A DNA stretch of 64,000 bases. Source: Ailurus styani. Lineage: Eukaryota > Chordata > Mammalia > Carnivora > Ailuridae. The stretch is from NCBI GenBank assembly GCA_002007465.1, contig LNAC01001919.1, forward strand, positions 1 through 64,000, in the 5' to 3' direction. Positions 46,975 through 57,059 of this stretch are shown one piece after another. The notes under the pieces are model-generated. The model ran no database searches, was not told the DNA's origin, and was given only the letters and a program-made list of their open reading frames with translations. Made by a program: the position numbers and the translations under genes. Positions within the stretch are counted from its first letter, which is position 1, and the number at the start of each line of letters is the position of its first letter.

Positions 46975-47171
46975 TTTTTTTGAGATTTTATTTATTTATT
47001 TGAGACAGAGTGAGAAAGAACACAAGCAGGGGGAGCAGTAGTCAGAGGAAGAGGGAGAAGCAGGCTCCCCACTGAGCAAGGAGCCTGATGCGGGGCTCGA
47101 TCCCAGGACTCTGGGATCAATGACCTGAACTGAAGGCAGACACTTAACCAACTGAGCCACCCAGTGACCCC
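46975..47171 (-). mobile_element. Can-SINE, intermediate-age subfamily
   Basis: Antisense: 'gagattttatttatttattt', 'cacaagcagggggagcag', 'gaagcaggctccccactgag', 'gatgcggggctcgatccc' and head 'gagccacccagtgaccc'. A perfect 16-bp TSD, catatcaatttttctt, lies at 46959-46974 and 47172-47187. Confidence 0.97.
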
Positions 47172-47284
47172 CATATCAATTTTTCTTGAACCAGACTGCC
47201 TACTTAATATGAAGTATGCATAAATATTCTAACTTTTTGATGTGTTACATTTCATAGGTAGCCTATTTATTATTTAAAATTATA

Positions 47285-47505
47285 GGAGTGCCTGAGTGCC
47301 TCAGTTGGTTAAGTGGCTGCCTTTGGCTCAGGTCATGATCCCAGAGTCCTGGGATCAAGCCCTACATCAGGGTCCTTGCATGGCGGGGAGCCTGGTTCTC
47401 CCCCTCCCTCTTCCTGCCTGCCTGCCACTCCCCCTGCTTGCGGTCTCTCTCTCACTAGCTCTCTCTGTGTCAAATGAATAAATAAAATCTTTTTAAAAAT
47501 TTTAA
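47285..47505 (+). mobile_element. Can-SINE, intermediate-age subfamily
   Basis: Sense: 'ggagtgcctgagtgcctcag', 'gtggctgcctttggctcagg', 'gagtcctgggatcaagccc', 'ggcggggagcctggttctcc', CT-rich region, 'gtgtcaaatgaataaataaa'. A/T-rich flanks hide the TSD. Confidence 0.96.
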
Positions 47506-47594
47506 AAAGGAAAGGCACTTTGATTTAAAGAAATATTAAGGATATAATATTTATTTATTCTAACATAAGCTAAACCATGTTATACACTAGAATT

Positions 47595-48115
47595 TAAATA
47601 GCCAAATTATGGAAACAGGCCAAGTGTCCATTGACTAATGAATGGATAAAAAGGATATGGTATGTTTGTGTATATATAAATGGAATAAAATAGAATATTA
47701 CTTAGCCATAAAAAGAATGAAATCTTGCCATTTGCAAGGACATGGATAGAACTAGAGAGTATTATGCTAAGTGAAATAAGTCAGTCAGAGAAAGACAATT
47801 ATCATATGATTTCACTCATATGTGGAATTTAAGAAACAAACAAAAACAAGCAATGGGGGAAAAAAGAAAAAGAGAGAGGTAAACCAAGAAACAGACCCTT
47901 AACAGTAGAGAACAAACTGATGGTTGTGAGAGGGGAGGTAGGGGGAGCGGATGAAACAGGTGATAGGGATTAAGGAGGGCACTTGTGATGACCACTGGGT
48001 GTTGTAGGGAAGTACTGAATCACTATATTGTACACCTGAAAGTAATTAATTACACCGTATATTAGTCAACTGGAATTTTTTTAAAAAACTTAAAAAAAAT
48101 AAATAAATACAAGAA
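47595..48115 (+). mobile_element. 5'-truncated L1 3' end, ~520 bp
   Basis: Canonical L1 3' region in sense: 'atagccaaattatggaaac', 'tccattgactaatgaatgg', 'tacttagccataaaaagaatg', 'aaggacatggatagaactag', 'atcatatgatttcactcat', 'tgttgtagggaagtactg' and 'attagtcaactggaattttt', then an A-rich tail. The length and preserved order suggest a carnivore-age L1. Confidence 0.92.
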
Positions 48116-48141
48116 TTTTTTAAATATTTGTGTACATTTTA

Positions 48142-48350
48142 GGGCACCTGGGTGGCTCAGTCAATTGAGCATCCAGCTCTTGGTTTTGGCTGGAGTCATG
48201 ATCTCCTAGTTTGCAGGATGGAGCCCCAAGTCGGGCTTTGCACTCAGTGGGGAGTCTGCTTGAAGATTCTCTCCTTTTCCCTCTGCTCTCCCCGCACCTC
48301 CCGCTTACATGTGCTCTCTCTCTAAAATAAATAAATATTTGATTAAAAAG
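48142..48350 (+). mobile_element. Can-SINE, old subfamily
   Basis: Sense: 'gggcacctgggtggctcag', 'catccagctcttggttttgg', 'actcagtggggagtctgc', 'ctctctctctaaaataaat'. It shares the 'gctcttggtttt' body with the copies at 46.7 and 55.5 kb, which places it in the older subfamily. Confidence 0.95.
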
Positions 48351-48854
48351 TATATGTATATTTACACATATGGTTTTTAACAGTGAATGCAGTTAAATTT
48401 TTCTTGTATGCTCTTCATCCATTTGGTTTTTAAATGCAGTAGGAAGAATATATGAAATTAGTGTAAATTTAACATTAATAAACAGAAACAAAATCATCCC
48501 ATTATTCTACTCACTATGTGCCAATAACATGTTATCATTTGAAATAATTACACTAAAAATATTGTATGAAAGCAATATTTTCACTGATTATTGTATCTGG
48601 AAAAGTGTGAATTCCTCTAAATGTAGGGATGAAAGTGCAGCTTATTTAAAAGAACTTTAAATTTACAATTCAGTATGGATAGAATCTCGTAATAAATATT
48701 TTTAACAACAGGAAAATTGGAAATGTGCAGAAAAAAGTAATTCAATAAATATTAAGTTTCACAGTTTGTGAAAATTTCTGGGAACTAATTATAAGGGGAG
48801 AAAGCTATAACAATTGCAATGATGAAGAGGAGAATGAGAATAGCAGGGAGTGAG
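48351..48854. other. Unassigned AT-rich sequence
   Basis: Nothing recognised between the SINE and the MIR. Confidence 0.5.
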
Positions 48855-49065
48855 GATTAAGAATGTATTTTGGTCCTGCACTGTGCTAAGCTTGCTGCGT
48901 GCCTTTCCCATTTTGGAGGTTTGCAAGAATCCTCAGAGAAATCTTTCCAACCTAAAATTTAGAAAGGTTAAGTCATTTTCCCAGTGTCACATAGCCACTG
49001 AGTATTTAAACCTAAATTTGCATTCCAGCTGGCCTAACATCAATCTGGTTGTTTAGTCACCACTG
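48855..49065 (-). mobile_element. MIR SINE
   Basis: 'ctgcactgtgctaagcttgc', 'agaaatctttccaacctaaa', 'gaaaggttaagtcattttcc', 'cagtgtcacatagccactg' and 'attccagctggcc' follow antisense MIR. Confidence 0.75.
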
Positions 49066-50870
49066 CCTCTCCAATATAAAATTCAAAATCTAGGTGAAAA
49101 GAAGGAGGAAAAAACCAAAGACAACGTTATGTAACAGAATATGACAAAGTATTAAAGTATATAAACTCATAGATATGATATATCTATATCTTTGCCACAG
49201 AAAAGAGTCTGATATAAGCATTTTACATGGTACATGGAGAAAATGTGTTCTTTACATTATCTCTAGTGATGTATCTGTGTGTGTGTGTGTTTGATAACTC
49301 TGGCAACCAAGCATCGGCTTACCGGAAGAGTTACAGAAAACTTAATCTTTGCCTCAAGAAACTTCAAAATAAAGGTGAATAGGTGAATAGGTACATGGAA
49401 CTGGGTAAATACTGAAAAATACTTTAATAAGCAAATTGACAGATAGCAAAAGATATATACCATGAGGTTTCCTCATTGTACCAAAAGAAACTGGGGTGAT
49501 TTATGCTTTAAAAAAAGCATAGTTCTAAAAATCAATTGTAGAAGAAGAAGCGATGAAGATGTGTTAATACCAGAAAGGTGTTCCCAAGGTTTCAAGACTC
49601 CTTGTGAGATAAATACATGTACATTTTCTTTAGTAGTCAAAGAAGGATATTTGGGAACATAATAGACAATTATTTTCTGGTTTTCATATTCTTGTTTAAA
49701 AAAAAGGTACGCTATCTATCTGATGGAAGCTTTTAAATGAAATGAGAAAGTTAGATAATCTTATAAGCAACTGTGTGTCCCAGGTAGTTTATTTCCCTTG
49801 TGTAGTTTTCCATGCTGGGCATTAATAGCAGTTTCTCCTGAGGGGAGTGTTTTAAAAAAAGTTATATTTTGTTCCTTTCTTACTTCTCATTTTCAGTATA
49901 GAATTAATTCACAAATTTGATTAGGAATAGATAAATCCTAGAGAGAAGTGTGTACATGCATTGAATTCAGAAGTAACATAAAATTAGATCATATTAAAAA
50001 ATTAGATCATATTTAGTTATGCATGAGGTCAAAGGATAAAATGAGGATAAACTGGAATCATTTATTAGCCAGCTTGCCTTCTTTTATGCAAATCCTAGGG
50101 AAAAGGCACATCACTGTAGGATGCATTCTTAACATAAATTTATTCCTAAAAGCCATTTTCATAGGGCACACTGCAGGCCATAGACGTGCCTCACAAATTC
50201 AAAGGCCTAAACCTTCTACATGCACAGCAATAAACTCGGAGAATAATTGTAAAGATGATGATTCTGGAACTTTTTAATGGCCCCAATCATTAGCAAAGAT
50301 TAAAATTATATTCAACATTCTATATTTACCAAGGCAATAAAGTGGACTAATCTATTTTAAAGGGGTTTTAAAATGCAGAGTTGAAACAAACAAAAATGAT
50401 TTTGATTTAAACTTCATAAAAAACATAAGTTAAATTAATCAAATGATTCTGTTTTATGACTGCTCTGATTGAAGTGATTATATTTAGCCCAGGGAGAACA
50501 GGAGAAGGGGAAGTATGGGTATGGCATTGAATTTACTAAGAGGAGTATATTGTTTGATGTGTGTGTGCCAAACATTGTGCCAGGAGCCAAGGACGCTAAC
50601 ACTATGTGGTGAATACTTTCCATGTGGTCGAAATAGAAAGTGAATAGATGCCGAATGAATTGTAAAACTGCATGTTTTCAATGTAGAGACCTGACTTCAG
50701 ATGAAAATAGTGAATCAAACAAGGTTGTTTATGAAGACTGGATAATTAGTGAAGCAGAATGACCATGCCATCAACTTGGTCCCTGTTGCGAAACTGGCAA
50801 TTTTGATCATTTGTGTTTTCTTTGTAAAATTAGTAAAAATCTAATGAGAACAAATGAATAATTTTTCTGT
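49066..50870. other. Unique AT-rich sequence
   Basis: 1.8 kb without a gene. It contains a short TG run at 49276-49291. A possible degraded L2 terminus lies at 50550-50610 ('gccaaacattgtgccagg'). Confidence 0.5.
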
Positions 50871-50925
50871 ATCATGACCTGAGTCGAAGGCAGAGGCTTA
50901 ACCCACTGAGCCACCCAGGTGCCCC
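50871..50925 (-). mobile_element. Can-SINE head fragment (tail half missing)
   Basis: 'atcatgacctgagtcgaagg', 'cagaggcttaacccactgag' and 'ccacccaggtgcccc' are the antisense first ~55 bases of a young-type SINE. The rest of the body, the CT region and the A tail are absent, and AT-rich unique sequence begins at once on the left. Retroposition normally loses the 5' end, not the 3' end. Confidence 0.93.
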
Positions 50926-51864
50926 TTTCCAGGCTTTGTTAACATGACTAAGTGATGTGATATAAAGAAGAATTTGTACACTGTCAAGTGCTAGGTCAAC
51001 ATCGGGCATTTGGTTTTTACAATATTTCCATATAAATTATATATAAGATCCTCTTTAATTTTAAACTTTAGAGTTCGTTCTTGGTTTAAATAAGTCATTT
51101 TGTATTTCTGGTCCCATTATAGAGGTTTCTAGTCCTTAAGTTATGACCATTTTATTTTTATTAATACTCATTAGTAAAGGTTAAATGATTATTTCTAAGC
51201 AGACTATACTTGAATACTTTTGTGTGTTTTTGAGAATTTTGTTTTGCTATCAAAGCCATCCAAACTCAATTCCATTAAGTATTCTAACAGATTTTAAACA
51301 GTAATACTTGAATATATCAGAAATATGCAAATATACACTGTATATTTGAAGACCAGGGGAGGGTGGTTATCTGATCACACTAAAAGTCTTGGAAAAGTCT
51401 GCTCATCTTAACAGTGGTTGGCTGGCTCATTCTATAGATATTCAGTGTTGCTTGAAATGATTGAATAAAGTGCCTCATAACCATTCTGGTAAATGTAACT
51501 GGATCTAATTCGAATTTCACATCCCCAAGGAAACATTTGTAACTTTCTTTTCTAACATGGTAACAGTCTTTAGTCTATATTATGCTCAGGCCATTCGCTT
51601 TTAAGAAAATATTTGCTTTGTGTGATTCACTGTATACTTTGAATAGAGTTCTTCAAATTTTCTTCATTATTTATGAAATCTTTCCACTGTTATCACTGTC
51701 TCCTAACCATGACCTCCTTTATTTTTTTTCGGTAATAATAATCCTTGGATTATCCAAATTAATAACAAATATTTTTCTTGTGATTATAATCTTGGAACCT
51801 GTTGTGGAAACCATTAAGCATAATAAAGTGGTGATTGAATTAAAGAGCTCTGCCAAAGCAGCAC
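50926..51864. other. Unique AT-rich sequence
   Basis: No repeat or gene recognised. A 100-codon open frame at 51582-51884 is rich in F, I and L, as expected of random AT-rich DNA, and ends in the MIR. Confidence 0.5.
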
Positions 51865-52045
51865 AGGCTCATGTTTTATTGTAGGAGCTCTGAAGTCAGA
51901 GACCTGAGTTTGAATCCTGACTCTACCAATTTCTAACTGTGTGCTATTGGGCATGTTTTATTATTGAAGCTTTGGATTTTCCATCTGTAAAATGAGGTTG
52001 TTAGAGTAATTAAATCAGATACTGCACATGAAACATTACATAAAG
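51865..52045 (+). mobile_element. MIR SINE
   Basis: 'gagctctgaagtcagagacc', 'tgagtttgaatcctgactc', 'taactgtgtgctattggg' and 'ccatctgtaaaatgaggttg' are a well-preserved sense MIR. Confidence 0.88.
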
Positions 52046-52199
52046 TTAGGGGATTTATTTTTAAATTTTAAATACACATGATACATGTCAGGGATTATAC
52101 ACTTGGGAGACCAAGATGGATAACACATGACCTCTGAGTTTAAGAAAGTTATACTGTAGCATAACATACGGGCATATAAACTGCGTGTTATTTTGCCAG

Positions 52200-52201
<2 letters not shown>

Positions 52202-52238
<37 letters not shown>

Positions 52239-52282
52239 TGCATGCACGCGGGTTCGTGCATGTGTGTGTGCCTGTGTGTGTA
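52202..52282. repeat. (GT)n microsatellite with CG-rich palindrome
   Basis: A (GT)n tract at 52202-52234 runs directly into cgcgtgcatgcacgcg, a perfect 16-bp palindrome at 52235-52250. Shorter GT runs follow to 52282. Alternating purine-pyrimidine of this kind is Z-DNA-prone (established knowledge). Confidence 0.95.
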
Positions 52283-52604
52283 TTATATGTTTATGTACTT
52301 AATAAGTACTTAATACATATGAGAAGCTACTACCGTTATTATATATTTTATTGTTATTATTATCATCAGCTTACAATGCATAAAATAGTTTTTGATCCAT
52401 AGAAAATCAATTCATAAACAAGTTTTTATAAAAATAATGTGAAAGAAGTGAGAATTAAAGTGAAAGATTGACACTTATTGTCTAAATTAGTTGTCTTTTC
52501 TTGTATATTTACATTTATAGGAAAATGCTTTGTATTTCATATGGTGTAGAGAAACAAAATGCACTGTGATGTAAATAATCATTGCCATTGCTGTTCAACT
52601 TTTA

Positions 52605-52750
52605 TCCATAATTTATTAAGCACTTATATTTTGCTAAAGCCTCTAGCCAGCCGGGAGGATGTCAGATGATTCATGATTCATATATAGACCTGCTTTCAAG
52701 GAATATAGGATTTTCTTGGAGAGGGAAAATAAATGCTTTCAACAGCTAAA
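52605..52750 (-). mobile_element. L2 LINE 3' end fragment
   Basis: 'ataatttattaagcacttat', 'gacctgctttcaaggaatat' and 'aggattttcttggagaggg' fit the antisense L2 terminus with strong decay. Confidence 0.45.
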
Positions 52751-53747
52751 GAATAAGTAATTTCCTCAAAATAATTTTATTGATGAAGACTTGTTTTATT
52801 AAGTGAACCTGCCATTCTAACTTCCATAATTCTGCTTCTCCGTTAAGTATAGTTTTGAAATCTGGCTTGAAAACACAGAGCCAATCTTAAATTTCCTTTT
52901 GCTTTCTCCCCACATGTAACCACTTACCAGATCTTCTTTGCTCATGTCTCTGACATCACCATCTTTAGTTCATTGGCGCATCACACTACCACCATCACCA
53001 CTTGAAACACAGCCCCCTCCTCCAAATGGACATATTTTACATTACCCTCACTAACATTATTATTTTCACAAAGTGAAAGAATTGTGTTTCACCAAGCCAA
53101 AGAACAGACGAAGTAGAAGTAGTTCAAGGTAACGAACCACGATCAGAAGGCCAGGGCTCTGTCCTTTTGAACTCTTTTGATTATACATCTCTGGCCACAT
53201 CATCCAAAATTTGCAATTAACTCTTTCCGAACATTTCTCATGCTTTTCAACCCACCCCCGGCCCTCTTGCTTGCCATTTACATGCACTTACATTAGCATT
53301 TACTGCACTCATGCAGTGTGCAAATCATGTCAAGACATCTCTGCTCACGACCACTGTCTCTGTGAAGACTTGCCTTACCCACTCCCAAAAACCACCTTTT
53401 TCTCCAACTCCTGTGCAACTCATCTGGTATTTATTATGTACTACTACCATAAGCCACTAAACACCCTTTTATGAATGTGTGACTGAGAGCCTTAGCTTGA
53501 GTAAAGATCTTTGAAAATGAAATCTTTACAGATAAGCCTTTTAATGGTTGTTTTCTATAAGCTCTAGGACTGAACTTTCCAGGATAATAGGAACCCAGTA
53601 ACTATTTCTTTTTGTTTTATTTCTTGATTCTTCCCTGCATTTCAGGATAACACTCTACATAGTGATAGCATTTTTCTATAAGGAGGCCCCACATTAGAGA
53701 ATATTGTGTATTTCTTAATGCTATTGAAGGAAGATCCAAGTATTTAA
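52751..53747. other. Unassigned sequence, possibly L2-derived
   Basis: 52900-53050 is pyrimidine-rich, with text such as 'cttctttgctcatgtctctg', which might be sense L2. I cannot follow it far enough to call it. No gene. Confidence 0.4.
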
Positions 53748-53761
53748 AATAAACTGCCCTT

Positions 53762-53970
53762 GGGCGCCTGGGTGGCTCAGCGGTTTAAAGCCTCTGCCTT
53801 CAGCTCAGTTCATGATCTCAGGGTCCTGGGATCGAGGCCCACATCGGGCTCTCTGCTCGGCAGGGAGCCTGCTTCCTCCTCTCTCTCTGCCTGCCTCTCT
53901 GCCTACTTGTGCTCTCTCTCTCTCTGTCAAATAAATAAATAAAATCTTTAAAAAAAAAAATAAAAAAAAT
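53762..53970 (+). mobile_element. Can-SINE, young mustelid-type subfamily
   Basis: Sense copy with an intact head ('gggcgcctgggtggctcag'), body and tail (AAATAAATAAATAAAATC then A11). A perfect 14-bp TSD, aataaactgccctt, lies at 53748-53761 and 53971-53984. Among the youngest-looking insertions here. Confidence 0.98.
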
Positions 53971-53984
53971 AATAAACTGCCCTT

Positions 53985-54893
53985 AATAAATACTTCTTCC
54001 TATTTCTCTTATCTTTTATTTGTATATTGGGTTATCTAACCAAAAATAATTAAACATTTTGGTTGTTAACAATATTATATATTCAGTATGAATATTGTAA
54101 ATGAGGAAAGATACACATACACCAGTAATTATCTTGGCACATTCTTCAATTATGAAATATTGATGAAACTCTATTATATATACAGCTCAGACATAGTATA
54201 TTCACAAATATTTAATCTTGCTAGTAATTCTGTGCTACTTCAAGAACTATTTGTAAGTTGTTCTGAAAATTATTGAAGGTATGGCTGGCTATAATCACTG
54301 CTAACCACTTCAGTAAAGGCAAAGTGTGTGAGACTCTTTAATCTGTTAACAAACACTGAGTTTTTTTACCTGCTAACAACCAGTGGGACTCTTGAGTTAT
54401 TTTCTAAGAAAGTAAATATTGCAACTTGTAAGGCATGATTATCCTCATCAGTTGAAATTATGCACCATTATGTTAATGAGCACAAAACCATTGTGGTTCT
54501 TTTTCGCATTTCTTAAAATAAGCTCTTCATCACCTCAATGATATCTGCAATACATTTAGATAAATTTTGTTTTTAAAATGAGGATTAAAAATGACACTTC
54601 AGACCAGCTATTGTTTTGTAAATTATCTGTAAAAATTTTCATGTGTTATTTTCTGTGAAATATAGAGATAATTTCTTTCAATATACTCCTAATATGGTTG
54701 GCCATTGTCTTAATTTTAATTCTAATGCTAAAACTGTTTTAATACTACTGAGAAAGAGGAAGAAAACGATGTACCTTGCTAAAAATACAAAAGTGATATG
54801 CCTTATATAATATGCCTGTTGATAAGTACTAAATCCCATGTATTAAATTACAGTCCAAAGATTTCAGTGTGTTTTACAACTTTAATGTTTTAT
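53985..54893. other. Unique AT-rich sequence
   Basis: No repeat or gene. 54430-54560 includes 'ttatgttaatgagcac' and other homeodomain-like AT motifs, suggestive only. Confidence 0.45.
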
Positions 54894-55050
54894 TATTTTT
54901 AAAAAGATTTTATTTATTTATTCATGAGAGACACAGAGAGAGAGACAGAGGGAGAAGTAGGGAGCCCAATGCAGAACTCCATCCCAGGACCCCAGGATCA
55001 CAACTTGAGCCAAAGGCAGATGCTTAATGAACTAAGACACCCATATGCCC
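54894..55050 (-). mobile_element. Can-SINE, old, internally deleted (~155 bp)
   Basis: Antisense: 'agattttatttatttattc', 'gagagacacagagagag', 'gagggagaagtagggagccc', 'gatgcttaatgaactaag' and head 'acacccatatgccc'. About 45 bp around the 'caggctccc' section are missing. The flanks 'tacaactttaatgtttta' and 'tacgactttaatatttta' form a ~18-bp TSD with two mismatches, consistent with age. Confidence 0.92.
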
Positions 55051-55486
55051 TACGACTTTAATATTTTAATAGCAATTTCTAGTTTGTTATTTTTTTGGAC
55101 TGTTTTGCTTTTTTAATTTTTAATTTTTTAGAAAATAACTTACACATTGTTTAAAACCTTCTAGTAGACTTCTAATGGCATTGCATAGAGCTAGTTCGAT
55201 GTTCTTGAGCATTTACATGGTAAATGCTTTCTTAATAAAAAGGAAATTGGTATTTTAATTTATAGTAAATACACTCAAATTATTCTCAGCTGTTTACTAT
55301 TGAGTCATAGAATTAAATAATTCTGTTGTGAAGGCTAAAGTTAATATTATTACCATAAGAAATTATTCTTTGCATTATATTTAACTTCATATACTTTATA
55401 GCTAGCACCAATGAGTAAGTCTATTGAATGCAAAATATAAAACATTAGTGGTCGTGGCATAACATATAAAGAAAAAGATCTCTCTA
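55051..55486. other. Unique AT-rich sequence
   Basis: Nothing recognised between the two SINEs. Confidence 0.5.
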
Positions 55487-55709
55487 CAGGCACCTGGGCG
55501 GCTCAGTTGGTTGAGAGCCTGACTCTTGGTTTCTGCTTAGGTCATGGTCTCAGGATCCTGACACTGAGCCCCGCATCTGGCTCCACACTCAGAGGGGAGT
55601 CTGCTTGGGATTCTTTCTCTCTCTTTCCCTCTGACCATCCCCTTCTCTTTGACCATCCCATCTCTTCCTCTCTCTCTCAAATAAATAAATAAATCTTTCA
55701 AAGAAAATT
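55487..55709 (+). mobile_element. Can-SINE, old subfamily
   Basis: Sense: 'caggcacctgggcggctcag', 'cctgactcttggtttctgc', 'cactcagaggggagtctgc', a duplicated 'ctttgaccatccc'-like CT segment (55630-55660), then AAATAAATAAATAAATC. The TSD is aaaagatctctcta at 55473-55486 and aaaagatctttcta at 55710-55723. Confidence 0.96.
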
Positions 55710-55954
55710 AAAAGATCTTTCTAAAAAGGAACAAAAACAGTGAGCAGTCAAAACACAGTCAATGAGCACAAGGTGGCTTAATAAAAGAAAAGCCAAAATA
55801 TAGTCGAAATAGTGGTTTTGTTGTTGTCATTGTTACTTAGTTCTATAATTAGGCCTTGATTTTTCAGATGCAAAGAGAATTAGCCAGGAAGGCTTCTCTA
55901 AAGATCAAAGGAGCTCTCTCCCTGAACAATTTATAAAGTCAGTTTCATCTTTCT

Positions 55955-55956
55955 GA

Positions 55957-56020
<64 letters not shown>

Positions 56021-56030
56021 GAAAGAAAAG
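55955..56030. repeat. (GAAA)n microsatellite
   Basis: Sixteen perfect GAAA units (55955-56020), then two or so imperfect units. All-purine strand, likely polymorphic in length. No SINE body adjoins it. Confidence 0.98.
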
Positions 56031-56357
56031 TAAATGATGAACACTTTGAGAAAATATGGAAGCCAAAATACTACATTGGGAAAAAAAATCACACAGATGG
56101 TTTTATAATGATTTTGCTGATAAAACCTAGCATAATGTACTTCTTGGCTTTGGAGTCTCTACATATATCTAATGTTACATCATTACATTAAACATAAATA
56201 AATGATTAATGAAATAAATGTGGTAATATATGCAAAGCTCACAGCCCAGCCCCTACAACTATTTAAAACAGAAATACCAAAGGAAGTTTCATTTCTAATC
56301 AGAAAGTGACTTAGTAGTGGTCCAAACATGAATGCTGTCTATTGCTTTTGCTGCTAT
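56031..56357. other. Unique AT-rich sequence
   Basis: Nothing recognised. Confidence 0.5.
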
Positions 56358-56370
56358 TGTATCTTTTTTT

Positions 56371-56568
56371 TTTTTAAGATTTTGTTTATTTATTTGACAC
56401 AGAGAGAGAGATTACAAGTAGGCACAGAGGCAGGCAGAGAGACAGGGAGAGGAGGAAGCAGGCTCCCTGCTGAGCAGAGAGCCCGATGCGGGCCTCGATC
56501 CCAGGACGCTGAGATCATGACCTGAGCCGAAAGCAGAGGCTTTAACCCACTGAGCCACCCAGGCGCCC
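56371..56568 (-). mobile_element. Can-SINE, young mustelid-type subfamily
   Basis: Antisense copy with 'aagattttgtttatttattt', 'ggcacagaggcaggcagag', 'gggcctcgatcccaggacgc' and head 'gagccacccaggcgccc'. The TSD is tgtatcttttttt starting at 56358 and again at 56569. Confidence 0.98.
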
Positions 56569-56854
56569 TGTATCTTTTTTTTTTTTTAACGTGGGACTGA
56601 AAGTAAAAGAGACCTAGAAGGGACTTTATGTGAACTGTTCCCCATTCATGCTGTTGCTGCTTGAGTAGAAGGTAGGAGGCTGTAGTAGGAGTTTCAAAAT
56701 GGTGGAATAAACCAATGGACTGAGAAGCCCTGCCTGCTGGGAGTTTTCCATGTCTCATTTAGACTGAGGAACGTTATCATGCATAATCAAATCCTAAGAA
56801 ATCTTTTAAACCACTGGAAATTGAACCTGGAACATATCTCTAAGCCAGCCTTTT
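56569..56854. other. Short unique interval between two SINEs
   Basis: No repeat recognised. Two same-orientation young SINEs lie only ~290 bp apart across this interval. Confidence 0.5.
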
Positions 56855-57045
56855 TTTTTTAAGATTTTATTTATTTATTTGACACAGAGAGAGATTACAA
56901 GTAGGCTGACAGGCAGGCAGAGAGAGAGGAGGAAGCAGGCTCCCCGCCGAGCAGAGAGCCCGATGCAGGCCTCGATCCCAGGACCCTGAGATCATGACCT
57001 GAGCTGAAGGCAGAGGCTTTAACCCACTGAGCCACCCAGGCGCCC
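56855..57045 (-). mobile_element. Can-SINE, young mustelid-type subfamily
   Basis: Antisense copy with 'aagattttatttatttattt', 'gtaggctgacaggcaggcag', 'ccccgccgagcagagagcc' and head 'gagccacccaggcgccc'. A perfect 14-bp TSD, taagccagcctttt, lies at 56841-56854 and 57046-57059. Confidence 0.98.
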
Positions 57046-57059
57046 TAAGCCAGCCTTTT

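Noticed and set aside
53763..53800. tRNA-like A/B boxes in SINE heads as possible tRNA genes
   Set aside because: Can-SINE heads derive from a tRNA, but no cloverleaf with an acceptor stem is present. They are retroposons.
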